64,000 nucleotides of DNA from Paraphysomonas bandaiensis (GCA_965644295.1 CBFFRP010000147.1:1-64000), one strand, 5' to 3'; positions 1 through 11,388 are shown, numbered from the stretch's first letter. Translations and numbers: made by a program. Notes: generated from the sequence alone by a model not told the origin.

Positions 1-1118
1 AGCAGGGTCCTGATCGTGGTCTCTCATCTTCGCCATATGGTCAGCAGCAGAGTCAAGGGTATGATCGCACTTTTCCACAAGGATATGAGCCTAGACCTCA
101 GGGTTCAGGACAAGGACAGCAACAGAGACACTACGAAGATATCCAGGGTGTACCTGTTATGGTAAATCGCGATGCGGAGGGTGAGGAACGCTGGTCTGGT
201 GTACGAGAGGGTTCTCCCACTCTTTCTGTAGAAACCCGGGACTCACGGTCTTCGGAACCCAGTCTTCTTTCGTATCACTTGAGGCAGCAACACCAACGCT
301 CTGTTCAACAACAGGGACCACCCATTGGTTATTCTCAACGTCCGCAAGACGCTGTATCTGCATACCGTACTTCGAGCTCGAGTTCCTTAGAGATGGGTCT
401 GGGTTCCTCGCCCATAGAACACAGGGGAAGTGATCCGCTTGGGTACCCGTTTGATATGCCCCGTCAGCAACCTCAACAACACGCCTCCCACTGTTTAGCA
501 TCATCCCCACTCACTGCTGACCCAATGAAAGTTGTATCGATGCAACACAAAACTACAGGGATTCCGTTCACAGCAGGTCAGTCATCATCACCATCGCAAC
601 TTCAACTATCTTCTTCCCCAGCTTCTGTTGATGGGTCGCGACTTTATGGGGGCAATGGGACAGGAGGAGCAGGGTTAGATTCCTCAAACTCTGTGTTTGT
701 ACCTTCTCAACAACAACACTCGCCTCATATGCACTCGCCTTTTCTCAGAGATACGTATGGAGTAGATCACCATCATCAAACCCAATCTCTTTTGAGAGAC
801 GGAATCCCGGCGGGGATATCCCCTGCGCTCACTTCCCAATCCGATTACCCTCACTCTTCTGCTCCAGACCACAATGATATGGGCATGTGTGATTACCACT
901 TTTCAGGTGCCGAGCACGGTATGTTTGACGGACAGTTTGATTCCAATTTTCACGACCTGTCTATTCAAGATAAAAACACTGTGGCTGGGCTGGACTTGGA
1001 CATCTCTGCATTGCAGACTTCCGAATCTCATGATCCATCATCAAGTGTCGAATGTGACCAGTCGCAGCAGCCGAATTTTCTGCCGCCAGCTCCACCCTCC
1101 ACTGAAAATGTGGAGTAG
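1..1118 (+). CDS. Q/S/P-rich protein, C-terminal part (5' partial)
   Basis: An open frame enters at the left edge (first full codon at base 3) and runs to a TAG at 1116-1118, so about 371 residues of a longer protein are visible. An ATG at 159 lies inside the open frame and need not be the start. Composition is dominated by Gln, Ser, Pro, Gly and His, with runs such as QQHQRS and QQPQQH. There is no recognisable fold until an acidic/hydrophobic tail near the C-terminus (MFDGQFDSNF, then GLDLDISALQ). Long Gln/Ser-rich stretches ending in short acidic-hydrophobic motifs are typical of transcription factor activation regions or coactivators. That role is inference; the DNA-binding or other domain would lie upstream of the window. 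No intron signal is needed within the visible part. Confidence 0.7.
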   Translation, partial: QGPDRGLSSSPYGQQQSQGYDRTFPQGYEPRPQGSGQGQQQRHYEDIQGVPVMVNRDAEGEERWSGVREGSPTLSVETRDSRSSEPSLLSYHLRQQHQRSVQQQGPPIGYSQRPQDAVSAYRTSSSSSLEMGLGSSPIEHRGSDPLGYPFDMPRQQPQQHASHCLASSPLTADPMKVVSMQHKTTGIPFTAGQSSSPSQLQLSSSPASVDGSRLYGGNGTGGAGLDSSNSVFVPSQQQHSPHMHSPFLRDTYGVDHHHQTQSLLRDGIPAGISPALTSQSDYPHSSAPDHNDMGMCDYHFSGAEHGMFDGQFDSNFHDLSIQDKNTVAGLDLDISALQTSESHDPSSSVECDQSQQPNFLPPAPPSTENVE

Positions 1119-1792
1119 GGCTTATCCGGCAGATCGCTGTATAATGTGACGTGGCGTTCATAGAGCTGCTGTCGCTGCAAGCCGAAACATATATTTGTGT
1201 CTCTTTTCTTTAATCGTTCTTCGCAGAAGACCGCCGTTGGCAAAGAAGACTGCCCGCCATTCAATATCCACACATCCAGATGTTTGAATGGATGATCAGT
1301 TTATATTTGAATGACTATTTAGAGTTATTTGCTTGTTATGATAGTTGCATGGAAACTCCCCAAGTGCCTAGGAGTTTATACATAATGATCAGCAATGGTG
1401 ATTTTTTTACGTGTGCAATGGGTTGTATCTGGTGATTGGGCCTAACGACTGTATCTTTGATCTCTTAAGTAATAATAAATAGTATTGATGTGGATTTTGA
1501 TGAAATGAAGCAGCTTAAGCTAACGAATTGTGATTCATTGCTACGATTTCGAATAATATATAAGCTAACAGTTAACTCAATTCTTCGAAGGTCTATTGGT
1601 GGAGATGACGAAAAAAACTCTTAGAAAGAGTCACCGAGTGGACTATACAGGAACACGTCGATGAGTGATTATCAGGGCTGCGTGAGCAGGTTGTAGTCAA
1701 TTATAAATACTACAATTATTACTTGCTGTCCCAATTAATTGCTACCCAACTGCGCACTTATATAACTATACATTAGCTATTAGCTGCCAACA
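1119..1792. other. Intergenic, AT-rich
   Basis: 3' flank of the Q-rich gene. No open frame with coding character, RNA gene or clear repeat was seen here. Confidence 0.5.
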
Positions 1793-2380
1793 TATTGAAA
1801 GTCTTATTATTAGCAATAGGCGTTAAAACCCTGTACCAACTTAGTAGCTAGATGAATGCTAGACAAACTAGTTAGACCTCTACCTGTAACTAATCAGTAC
1901 ACACTTTCTTTATCCTACTATTTAACGCTACGGACGCTGCTTGTGCGTCGCACTACATTGGTGCAGGTTTTCAACGCCTATTGCTAAATAATAAGACTTT
2001 TTCAATATATATATGTGCGTCGCCGCAAGCACCAAGGTGCGACCACTTCCGCTCTGAGTTCTTGAGGTGAACATCCCAGATGTTTGACTTCAACAGGCAG
2101 CTCAATATCCCGGTTACCCTTCAGGCTGGCCCTGTCCCGGATGCCCTTGAGGTGGGCCCATTCCCGGGTGCCTGTTTATTCGTCAGGGCCCAAAGACGTC
2201 TACACAAGTAACACTTATTGGTGTCTCTTGTACCACACATATAGCATTCGGCTATGAGTGGGCAGAAGAATATCTGCTGACTATGTTTGCGGCGCACGTT
2301 AGTTTCCCAGAGAGAATCTCTCCGGTACTTATCCCCCAGAACACCACACGAAAAGGTGCGAGTCCGACTTTGTTAAGGGA
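1793..2380 (+). repeat. Foldback repeat family R1, copy a
   Basis: Starts with TATTGAAAGTCTTATTATTA and the TTAGCAATAGGCGTTAAAA motif, which recurs as its reverse complement at about 1969-2010. A conserved block follows (CAAGCACCAAGGTGCGACCA through GGTGCGAGTCCGACTTTGTT) that recurs near 14.7, 42.6 and 61.4 kb and, inverted, near 4.3 and 43.3 kb. This copy carries an inserted inverted piece of its own end. No coding capacity. Best read as a non-autonomous foldback/MITE-like element. Confidence 0.75.
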
Positions 2381-2881
2381 CTGCCAACATAGCTTGCTCA
2401 ACTGTAATATCATTCCAGAGCCTATTGGAATTTGACAGTTTCATATCTACAATAACTATCATATTGTTAGTGTTCTTAATACAGTCAACTACTGCTGTAT
2501 TTGTTTATTAGTAACGATTATAATTCTAATACCTAGAACTACAGCTTTAATTGCAAGCGAACATCAAAACTGAACAGAGCCAAACGATTCATGTGTAGAA
2601 ACATGAGTAGCTCGAAATATGTAGGGGTTATACTCTTGTGCAAATCAGTCATAACAAATCAGCTCTACTGAATAACCTTTCAACTTTATTGGTGTTGTGG
2701 CATGCTGCGGTATTGAGTTTGCTTGTGAAAAGACAAGTTAGAGTATAACAGCAAGACACGGTATAACTTACTCTATGATCCGCAGGACATCTTGAGATCT
2801 TCATATGCTGTGAGTGATGGCGCTCACCTTCCTTCACTTAGCACTGAATGAATGACTTCGATTGCTGTATTGGCTTTCAGG
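2381..2881. other. Intergenic spacer
   Basis: AT-rich, with no feature that I can support. It ends at TTTCAG immediately before the duplicated protease fragment; that resemblance to a 3' splice site may be chance. Confidence 0.4.
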
Positions 2882-3752
2882 TAAAAAAAACTAAGTTTAT
2901 GATTCCCTCTCCAGGTACTAAAAAGGCATCGATTGTAGCACAGACAGGAGGTTTTGACACTGACTCATCATTGAATCTTCTCTTTGTGAATACCTTGATG
3001 ACCCAGTACGAGAAGCCAAGTTTTACAGAAATATTTCGTGATCACAATCAATCTGTGGATAGCAGTGATATTACGTTAAAAGAGGTTTCTGAATATGTGA
3101 CTAAAAATCACTACGAACTAGATGTACCTCGAGATACGATAATAACATTTTCGAAACCTATTGTTAAGGAAATAAATACTGCGAAGGGTGTGATAAATAT
3201 TACATATATAGTGGAGATGTGGCAGCTATACCAACTGGGACTGGTAATATCACATTTAACGAAGCAAGGGACGTGAATGGTATTTTTGGATTAGACGACC
3301 TTTTTATTCATTGGCAGAACAGAAATTCTTTTATTGACGTATTTAAAAAAGGTGTCAATGATTCTTCGAGCCGATCAGGAAGGATTTTAAAACCAGTTCA
3401 CATCCGGACCCCAGCAGATAGCAAGAGTAAATTTATGACAGATGATTATGCGAGCAGCACATTGGATACAGTCAAAGGATCTCATGGTAGAACATTACTT
3501 GGACAATTATTGGTACATTGTAACGATTTCGGTTGCCATGGAGACTCTGGAAGCAGTGTTTATGTAGAGGACGGAGATTCAAATAGCTTTATTATTGGCA
3601 CTTTTGTTGGAGGATTCAAGAATCGAGTTGAATACGTCGTTTCACCAGCGGAAGTTATTGTTCACGGTGGCTTACAATGGACACATATGTTGTAATATAG
3701 TTATTCATACAATCATAATAATAATTCAACTTTTCAAAGTATGTACTTAAAA
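2882..3752 (+). pseudogene. Inverted partial copy of the protease gene (5' truncated, frameshifted)
   Basis: This segment is an almost perfect inverted copy of about 4734-5605. It covers residues from about 388 to the stop codon of the protease encoded at 4791-6761, plus roughly 57 bp of its 3' flank. Both translated halves match the intact gene, but an extra TA near 3208 (ACATATATAGTGG here, ACATATAGTGG in the intact copy) shifts the frame, so it reads as two overlapping frames (to 3276 and from about 3219 to 3695). The truncation removes the catalytic His region, so even an expressed product could not be an active protease. Near-identity implies a recent duplication. Confidence 0.85.
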
Positions 3753-4251
3753 CTGCTACTACTTGGTTAAAATAGTATTAAAAATCGAATAGTTTGGGTT
3801 ATTAGTGTCACATACTATATAAAGTGTTTCGTTTACAACAAAGTTCACATAAAAAACACACAATTTAGTAAATATACCTACAAGTAGGAGCAAAGATGTT
3901 TAATTGGACACAATACTATAACAAGGAAACAATAAGTAAACACAAAAAATTATGGCATTGTCCCCTATTGTGTCACGGAATTTAAGCACAGGAAACAACA
4001 ACACGTTTCGCACCATTTCCAATTCAATGGAGTACACTATGGACGAGATATATGCATCTAGTGATTCGGACAATCCCGTGAGTGTATAACAAAATCGAAT
4101 CCCATTCCTCAACAATCCCATTCACGAAACATTCACATATGATAGAATTTAAAAATGATGTAATGGTGTGAGTATTGTTCGTGTTTCGTTTCCATCTATT
4201 TTTCAAAAAGACTTGCTTTGGGATCAAAAAAATGTGATGAGGATTGCACAG
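3753..4251. other. Spacer between inverted arms
   Basis: AT-rich DNA between the pseudogene and the R1 copy. No gene is supported. Confidence 0.4.
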
Positions 4252-4592
4252 GGAACACCAATAAGTGTCACTTGTGTAGACGTCTTGACGAATAAACAGG
4301 CATTCGGAAATGGGCCCACCTCAAGGATAACCGGGGTATTGGGCTGCTGCCTGCTGAAGTCAAGCATCCGGGATGTTCACCTTCTTAAGGACTCAGAGCG
4401 GATGTGGTTGCACCTTGGTGGTTGCGGCAACGCACAAGCAGCTCTCGTAGCGTTAAATAGTAGAATAATAGCGTTTGTACTAGTTATTTACAGGTAGAAG
4501 TCTAACTAGGTTGACTAGCATTCATCTAGCTACTATGTCGATGAAGATTTTTAACGCCTATTGCTAAATAAAAAGACTTTCAATATATATAC
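4252..4592 (-). repeat. Foldback repeat family R1, copy b (inverted, partial)
   Basis: Reverse-complement match to the other R1 copies. It contains the inverted forms of the conserved core (TTGTGTAGACGTCTTGACGA, GGTTGCACCTTGGTG) and ends with the terminal motif TTTTTAACGCCTATTGCTAA followed by AAAAAGACTTTCAATATATA. It lies between the two arms of the protease inverted duplication. Confidence 0.75.
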
Positions 4593-4790
4593 TGCAGAAC
4601 TCAACAGTCTCTTTGCCAAGTTGCTGAATTTGTTTTCCAATATTCGATCCATCCACAAATCCAAAATGGAAATCGTTGGTGTATAAAAGATATAAAAGAG
4701 TTGGTGAATGCCAATGAATGATATGTGATGTACTTTTAAGTACATACTTTGAAAAGTTGAATTATTATTATGATTGTATGAATAACTATA

Positions 4791-6761
4791 TTACAACATA
4801 TGTGTCCATTGTAAGCCACCGTGAACAATAACTTCCGCTGGTGAAACGACGTATTCAACTCGATTCTTGAATCCTCCAACAAAAGTGCCAATAATAAAGC
4901 TATTTGAATCTCCATCCTCTACATAAACACTGCTTCCAGAGTCTCCATGGCAACCGAAATCGTTACAATGTACCAATAATTGTCCAAGTAATGTTCTACC
5001 ATGAGATCCTTTGACTGTATCCAATGTGCTGCTCGCATAATCATCTGTCATAAATTTACTCTTGCTATCTGCTGGGGTCCGGATGTGAACTGGTTTTAAA
5101 ATCCTTCCTGATCGGCTCGAAGAATCATTGACACCTTTTTTAAATACGTCAATAAAAGAATTTCTGTTCTGCCAATGAATAAAAAGGTCGTCTAATCCAA
5201 AAATACCATTCACGTCCCTTGCTTCGTTAAATGTGATATTACCAGTCCCAGTTGGTATAGCTGCCACATCTCCACTATATGTAATATTTATCACACCCTT
5301 CGCAGTATTTATTTCCTTAACAATAGGTTTCGAAAATGTTATTATCGTATCTCGAGGTACATCTAGTTCGTAGTGATTTTTAGTCACATATTCAGAAACC
5401 TCTTTTAACGTAATATCACTGCTATCCACAGATTGATTGTGATCACGAAATATTTCTGTAAAACTTGGCTTCTCGTACTGGGTCATCAAGGTATTCACAA
5501 AGAGAAGATTCAATGATGAGTCAGTGTCAAAACCTCCTGTCTGTGCTACAATCGATGCCTTTTTAGTACCTGGAGAGGGAATCATAAACTTAGTTTTTTT
5601 ACCAGCCAATTTTCCTTGCTTTTGGACTAAGTCTTGGGCAGCAACAACCACATGTTCGCAGGTTATTAAATAAGACTGGTCTTGATCGTCACAGGCAATA
5701 CCTCCAATCGATCCATACTTATTATCAAAACCCACAACTCCAATTCCAGGCTGATACATCGCTTCACTAAAGTAGTTTTCTTTTATAATAACTTTGATAC
5801 TGCGTCCATCTGAGAGAGTTAAGTACTCGCCCAAATTGCCGTCATCACAGTCGGCAAACTTTCTACAAACTACGAGGGCGGGCTCGAAAGGACAATCTCC
5901 GTTAATACTCCACGCCGTGGGGTATATTGCTACAATATCATGGTATGATTGAATGAGGTTAATACAAGATGGATCATAAAAATCCTCCAGTAACTGCATG
6001 AACTCGTCATGTTGACAAAAATTTTCCCAAATGTCAAAGTCGTCATAGTAAAGGTTAACATCAACCGAATTAACATTTCTCCAAATAACGTAACTATTTG
6101 AAGGTGGCTGTTCATTTTGAAGATCTTCATACAATACGATCAGCTTACTTTGGCCGTCATTTTTATCCACTGACACAAAAGTTTCACAAATAGATACTGA
6201 ATTTTGACTGCAAAACAGAATTGCATCAGACATGTATTGTAATATCTGCTTCTTGAATAATGAATCCGACACATTACCATCATCTGATATAGACATTTCC
6301 TCGAGAGAAACATCGTTTTCCATATCAGACAATACACTTTCCAGTTCCTTTACCTTCAGAATCAGTCTCTGATTTTCATTCATTAGCTTTATCATTTGCT
6401 TATGAGAATTAATTGATTCAGAAGTCATATCAATAAACATATCGAGCAAAAATGAAAATGCCGATATTCCATCTTGATTATGCATATATTTCGCAGCAAT
6501 TTCTAATGCTTTCACACATTCAGTTAACTTCTTCATATGCTCACATCCCTTACTATCACTTAAAGATTGAAATATATCATTAATTTCTTTAATTTTATAA
6601 CTAAATTGTTTTGCTTCTCTTGTTGGAAAATATTTTCGTTCTGTATATGTTGATGTTAGTAGTAAATAAGATTTAAACTTTTTATATAAATTAAGTATAG
6701 TTTGTTGAATCATTCTTCCATGTTCAGTTAGAGAAGAATTGTCCTTGTTTTCATTATTCAT
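4791..6761 (-). CDS. Trypsin-like serine protease with N-terminal helical/coiled-coil region
   Basis: Intronless frame of 656 residues, ATG at 6761, TAA at the 3' end. The C-terminal half looks like a chymotrypsin-fold protease: the His motif ITCEHVV puts the catalytic His at 370, Asp414 in FDTDSSLNLL is a plausible triad Asp, and CHGDSGSSVY puts the nucleophile at Ser608, followed by the usual hydrophobic GTFVGGF. Residues about 1-170 are rich in Lys/Glu/Leu heptad-like sequence (for example MNENQRLILKVKELESVL), suggesting a coiled coil. The middle part (190-330) is not recognised. No signal peptide, so the product is probably intracellular. The gene is AT-rich and intronless, unlike most neighbours. 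Its 3' half is duplicated in inverted orientation at 2882-3752. Substrate unknown; the protease assignment rests on the motifs. Confidence 0.75.
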   Translation of the reverse strand: MNNENKDNSSLTEHGRMIQQTILNLYKKFKSYLLLTSTYTERKYFPTREAKQFSYKIKEINDIFQSLSDSKGCEHMKKLTECVKALEIAAKYMHNQDGISAFSFLLDMFIDMTSESINSHKQMIKLMNENQRLILKVKELESVLSDMENDVSLEEMSISDDGNVSDSLFKKQILQYMSDAILFCSQNSVSICETFVSVDKNDGQSKLIVLYEDLQNEQPPSNSYVIWRNVNSVDVNLYYDDFDIWENFCQHDEFMQLLEDFYDPSCINLIQSYHDIVAIYPTAWSINGDCPFEPALVVCRKFADCDDGNLGEYLTLSDGRSIKVIIKENYFSEAMYQPGIGVVGFDNKYGSIGGIACDDQDQSYLITCEHVVVAAQDLVQKQGKLAGKKTKFMIPSPGTKKASIVAQTGGFDTDSSLNLLFVNTLMTQYEKPSFTEIFRDHNQSVDSSDITLKEVSEYVTKNHYELDVPRDTIITFSKPIVKEINTAKGVINITYSGDVAAIPTGTGNITFNEARDVNGIFGLDDLFIHWQNRNSFIDVFKKGVNDSSSRSGRILKPVHIRTPADSKSKFMTDDYASSTLDTVKGSHGRTLLGQLLVHCNDFGCHGDSGSSVYVEDGDSNSFIIGTFVGGFKNRVEYVVSPAEVIVHGGLQWTHML

Positions 6762-6890
6762 TTTGATTGCTGTATCTTTATAATACTGATATTGAAAGTA
6801 TATGTAGGAAATAGTTTATGTAAAATATATTTTTATCAATAGTCATAATGTGATACCAGGACACACATCAGCCTGGCTGAGAGAGTATGG

Positions 6891-8052
6891 TGTATGTATG
6901 TATGTATGTATGTATGTATGTATGTATGTATGTATGTATGTATGTATGTATGTATGTATGTATGTATGTATGTATGTATGTATGTATGTATGTATGTATG
7001 TATGTTATGTATGTATGTATGTATGTATGTATGTATGTATGTATGTATGTATGTATGTATGTATGTATGTATGTATGTATGTATGTATGTATGTATGTAT
7101 GTATGTATGTATGTATGTATGTATGTATGTATGTATGTATGTATGTATGTTATGTATGTATGTATGTATGTATGTATGTATGTATGTATGTATGTATGTA
7201 TGTATGTATGTATGTATGTATGTATGTATGTATGTATGTATGTATGTATGTATGTATGTATGTATGTATGTATGTATGTATGTATGTATGTATGTATGTA
7301 TGTATGTATGTATGTATGTATGTATGTATGTATGTATGTATGTATGTATGTATGTATGTATGTATGTATGTATGTATGTATGTATGTATGTATGTATGTA
7401 TGTATGTATGTATGTATGTATGTATGTATGTATGTATGTATGTATGTATGTATGTATGTATGTATGTATGTATGTATGTATGTATGTATGTATGTATGTA
7501 TGTATGTATGTATGTATGTATGTATGTATGTATGTATGTATGTATGTATGTATGTATGTATGTATGTATGTATGTATGTATGTATGTATGTATGTATGTA
7601 TGTATGTATGTATGTATGTATGTATGTATGTATGTATGTATGTATGTATGTATGTATGTATGTATGTATGTATGTATGTATGTATGTATGTATGTATGTA
7701 TGTATGTATGTATGTATGTATGTATGTATGTATGTATGTATGTATGTATGTATGTATGTATGTATGTATGTATGTATGTATGTATGTATGTATGTATGTA
7801 TGTATGTATGTATGTATGTATGTATGTATGTATGTATGTATGTATGTATGTATGTATGTATGTATGTATGTATGTATGTATGTATGTATGTATGTATGTA
7901 TGTATGTATGTATGTATGTATGTATGTATGTATGTATGTATGTATGTATGTATGTATGTATGTATGTATGTATGTATGTATGTATGTTATGTATGTATGT
8001 ATGTATGTATGTATGTATGTATGTATGTATGTATGTATGTATGTATGTATGT
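6891..8052. repeat. (TATG)n tetranucleotide microsatellite, about 290 units
   Basis: About 1,162 bp of uninterrupted TGTA/TATG units, broken only by three phase slips (TGTTATG) near 7005, 7151 and 7988. Because the unit contains no stop codon in any frame on either strand, it gives long spurious frames (repeating Met-Tyr-Val-Cys on plus, Thr-Tyr-Ile-His on minus). These are not genes. Confidence 0.98.
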
Positions 8053-8787
8053 CCATCACACTCTTCCACTCTAGCAGAGCTAGCATCCGACAGTCAACAT
8101 GATGAGATCTGTGATTGAAGCCACATATTCAGGACTATATGAGACACATTTGGTATAATTTGTAGCCTTCGCTCTTATGATTTTATTATCAAATTCGACA
8201 GCGCAAAATAGATACATTTTCGAATTAATTCACGGCCACATATCAGCGCGAAGAAGTTATAGCCATCAGTAGAGATTAGCGCAGTATGTGCTCTTAAAAT
8301 GTTTCAACGATTATTGATTGTTGGTTTCATTTATATTGGACAGATATGGAATATTGTTGTCTGCGTTGTCGGTGATGTTTTCTTTGTGTTTTACAATTAA
8401 CCTCCAGACCGCCGGATGGCCCCAAAACACCTGAACTGTCCAAATGGTAGTGTTATATACCATTATATAACAGGATTTAACTGTGATTTTAGCAATTGGA
8501 CCCCCCTCGTGCTTCTCTGTGTTGCAGAATTGACTCTTACCCTTTTCTACATTTTTTATCACCCTCTACTATATAGTATCCTACATATAATTGTATACGC
8601 CAAATATATAATTGCACTGCATAATACTGAAACACTAAGCTAATACGAACACCGTAAAGCAATCACAACTATACTTTACTATGCTGCACACGCCACACAA
8701 TCCTATACTATACCAACATATATATACTGACATAGTGGACTAAATATATTTGCCCCATTCTGAGAGCGTACCCTAGTGAAGTGCTAG
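8053..8787. other. Intergenic between microsatellite and LTR
   Basis: AT-rich. Two short frames of 75-83 codons overlap on opposite strands near 8.3-8.6 kb, but neither has recognisable features. No gene is supported. Confidence 0.4.
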
Positions 8788-9169
8788 TGTTGACTAAGCT
8801 AAGTAACGTATAGATTATTAATAAAAATTTCAGCGTATTATTCGTGTGTTGGCATCAAGAAAACTCTAGCTAGATCTACACTATACCTGCATAGTGCATA
8901 GTATTAGGATTCAGCTTAATACATGATTGTATCTGTGAGTTATAATGTTCAATGAAATATACCATGAACTACTGAATTAGAGAGAGTATCTGTCGAAGAT
9001 ACGTGATCGTCATCATAACGTCGTCATTATCAGTTACACTTCTAACTATTCCGTTGTGCATGATAGTACGTTCTATATTGTTATTCATAATTTTCACTCT
9101 ATCGTGTTCATTACTTACACTCTAATAATCACAACATTGTTTTACTATTATAAAGATCAATTCTTTATT
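8788..9169 (+). mobile_element. 5' LTR of decayed copia element
   Basis: Begins TGTTGACTAAGC and ends just before the primer-binding-like TGGTAGCGAG at 9170. From about 8909 onward it matches the solo LTR at 30408-30749 (shared GATTCAGCTTAATAC, GTATCTGTGAGTTATAATG, CAATTCTTTATT). Boundaries come from this comparison and the position of the PBS; no target duplication could be recognised. Confidence 0.65.
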
Positions 9170-9179
9170 TGGTAGCGAG

Positions 9180-11139
9180 ATGTCAGTTAAAGTTCCAAGT
9201 TACGACTCAACCGACTCGGATTCGACAACCAACAAGCGAAAGGACTCAATGCCAAAATTCGATGCGAAGAACTTCTCCAGGTGGCAGAAGAAGTGCCGTG
9301 CATGGTTCTATCGCAAGCCTAAGATCGTTTATACTCTACAGAACGATCACCCAATTGAGCCTGAAGCAGGAGAAAACTCAGAGACGAGGACTACCAGTAT
9401 CGACTCGAACAGTATCAGGATGCGAAACGATATTATGATGAAGGTAATAACTACCTATGGTCAGTCATTGCAAGCTCTATCATTGGTCAGAATGAAGAGG
9501 CTGAAGGGATTTTGGAGAACGTCCCCGATGGAGGCGGTAAAACCGCCTGGACGGACTTGCTGAACCACTTCAAAGAAAAAACGACTAACGATGTAATCAC
9601 CGATCTGATTGGCCAGTTCCAGAGCATAAAGATCAAAAAAAGTCAGTCGATAATCAACTTTCTTGACGCTGTCGAAAAGCTCCGAAACAAGCTGATTAAT
9701 TATGGTCATCGGATAAGTGACCAAGATCTCATATCACGCATTCGACAAGGCCTGGTATCCAAAGAAAATATGACGTATCGTGAACTGGCGATCAACCTGC
9801 AGATGCACCCTATCGATGACTACAAAACACTGATACGCAGACTACGCGGATTAGGAAGCTCGTCTGTTGGAATGCTCTTGTCAAGCAAAGATCCTCTGTA
9901 GGTGTAGACTCTATACTGTATACTGTATAGTGCGAAGAAACAAAAACCGACATTATTCAGCTTGCAGCTTCAAAACCCCCATTTTCCCGAAATAAAGTGA
10001 ATTCTAAACGCAAAAAGGGGACATCTTTCAGAAACCGTTCCAATAAACCGAAACATGACAAGAGAGCTGACAAAGACATTAAGTGTTTCCGATGCGATGG
10101 AAAAGGACACATCGCTTCAGAATGCAAACACTCCTGGGAAAGGATCCAACAAATGAAGAATTCCTCCGGAAACAAATCAACCAGTAGGAAATTCAAAAAA
10201 GTTAGATTCCAGACCCACCAGAGCACTGAAAACGACGAATCCGACCAGTTTGCAGATTATGAAGACAGTGGTCCACTACAACAGAAAGGACGAGACTTCG
10301 GAGGAGTCGGATATCCAACAAACGACGAAACGAACTTCGTTTTTGATCAAGAAGCCGGAATGGGAACCCTTGATTCTGGCTGCACAGTCTCCGTCACACC
10401 TGAAGCCGGATACATCACCAATTATGAGGAATGCCTCACCGACATTCAAACAGCTAAGTCAGGATCAACTATGACCTCTTCAGGACATGGAAGACTTGGT
10501 ATTATCCCCAAGTGCAAGCACGTGGACCATGCTTCAAGGACACTCGTGTCCATCAGCCAATTAGATGACCTAAGGTATAAAATCTTGTTCGGAAACCAAT
10601 CAGTTGAGATATATAAAGATGAAATACTGCTATCAAAGGGTAAGAGAGTTGGAGGCCTATATGAAATTCCGTTAACAGACCTCGGTACCCCTATTGACGA
10701 ATCCCACCTTGCTTCAACTGCTTCAGGCCCACTCACAATCCTAGCACATAAGAGATTGGCACATTCTTCAATTGGACTCATACAGAGAGCTGTACAGTCA
10801 AAATTAGTAACGGGTATTAAGTTAACAAAGTCGGAGATGAATGCTACTTCTTTACCGGGTGGCCTGTGTGATGGTTGTGCTAGTGGTAAATCTCATCGCC
10901 GAAAACATAGACACGCTATCAGACAAATGCTGCTCAAGCGTGTAAGAAGAGCGAATGAGCTGGGGGAGCTAGTAGTAGCCGATTTTTCTGGACCCCATGA
11001 ACCAGAGGCAATCATTACTGGCAACCGTTACATACTCGGGATGACAGATGTAGCTTCCAGACACCAATGGGACTCCTACGGACCAACGAGAGATGAAGAT
11101 TTCGTCATCCAATCCATCCAGAAAGTTGTCATGTATTTG
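9180..11139 (+). mobile_element. Ty1/copia gag-pol remnant, truncated in integrase
   Basis: The ATG at 9180 follows the primer-binding-like site directly. Gag coding sequence starts in one frame, continues in a second frame from about 9380 to 9901, and pol resumes in a third frame from about 9997, so at least two frameshifts have killed the element. Recognisable parts in order: copia gag, a CCHC zinc knuckle (CFRCDGKGHIASEC, near 10087), the aspartic protease motif GTLDSGCTVSV (near 10366), the pre-integrase His/Cys region (HKRLAHSS, later CDGCASGKSHR) and the beginning of the integrase core (VVADFSGPHE). Homology stops at about 11139, where a 249-bp direct repeat begins. Reverse transcriptase and RNase H are absent. 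Confidence 0.85.
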
Positions 11140-11388
11140 CTCATAAGGTCTGTATACTAACGGTCTACAGATAGTAACATTACACACGGGAATAAAATCT
11201 GCACATTCTGCAAGAAAACTACGAGTTGATTAGATGTCATTGAGATATTGGACGCGTCAACTTCATGTGCATGAAGTGAAGATCTGCCTCTCAATCTTCC
11301 ATCAATTTGTACACAGAGAAACAGACACATGCTGAGATACTGCAGATATTGTGATATTTCTATGTCGCGATAGTGATGAGTAAGTAGA
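11140..11388. repeat. 249-bp direct repeat, copy 1
   Basis: Identical by eye to 11903-12151, from CTCATAAGGTCTGTATACTA to GTGATGAGTAAGTAGA. The left edge coincides with the truncation point of the copia pol sequence. The minus strand of the repeat has an open stretch, but no gene can be assigned. Confidence 0.9.

Noticed and set aside
159-161. ATG as the start of the first gene
   Set aside because: The frame is open from the window edge with the same Gln/Gly-rich composition, so the gene very likely begins upstream.
157-510. Minus-strand 117-codon frame
   Set aside because: Antisense to the continuous plus-strand Q-rich frame; no independent support.
2340-2380. tRNA-like B box (GGTGCGAGTCC) in R1 repeats
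   Set aside because: No cloverleaf could be drawn and the A-box-like GGCTATGAGTGGG is too far away; noted only as a possible SINE hint.
6836-8118. Long frames of about 350-420 codons on both strands
   Set aside because: They are translations of the (TATG)n microsatellite, whose 12-nt coding period has no stop in any frame.
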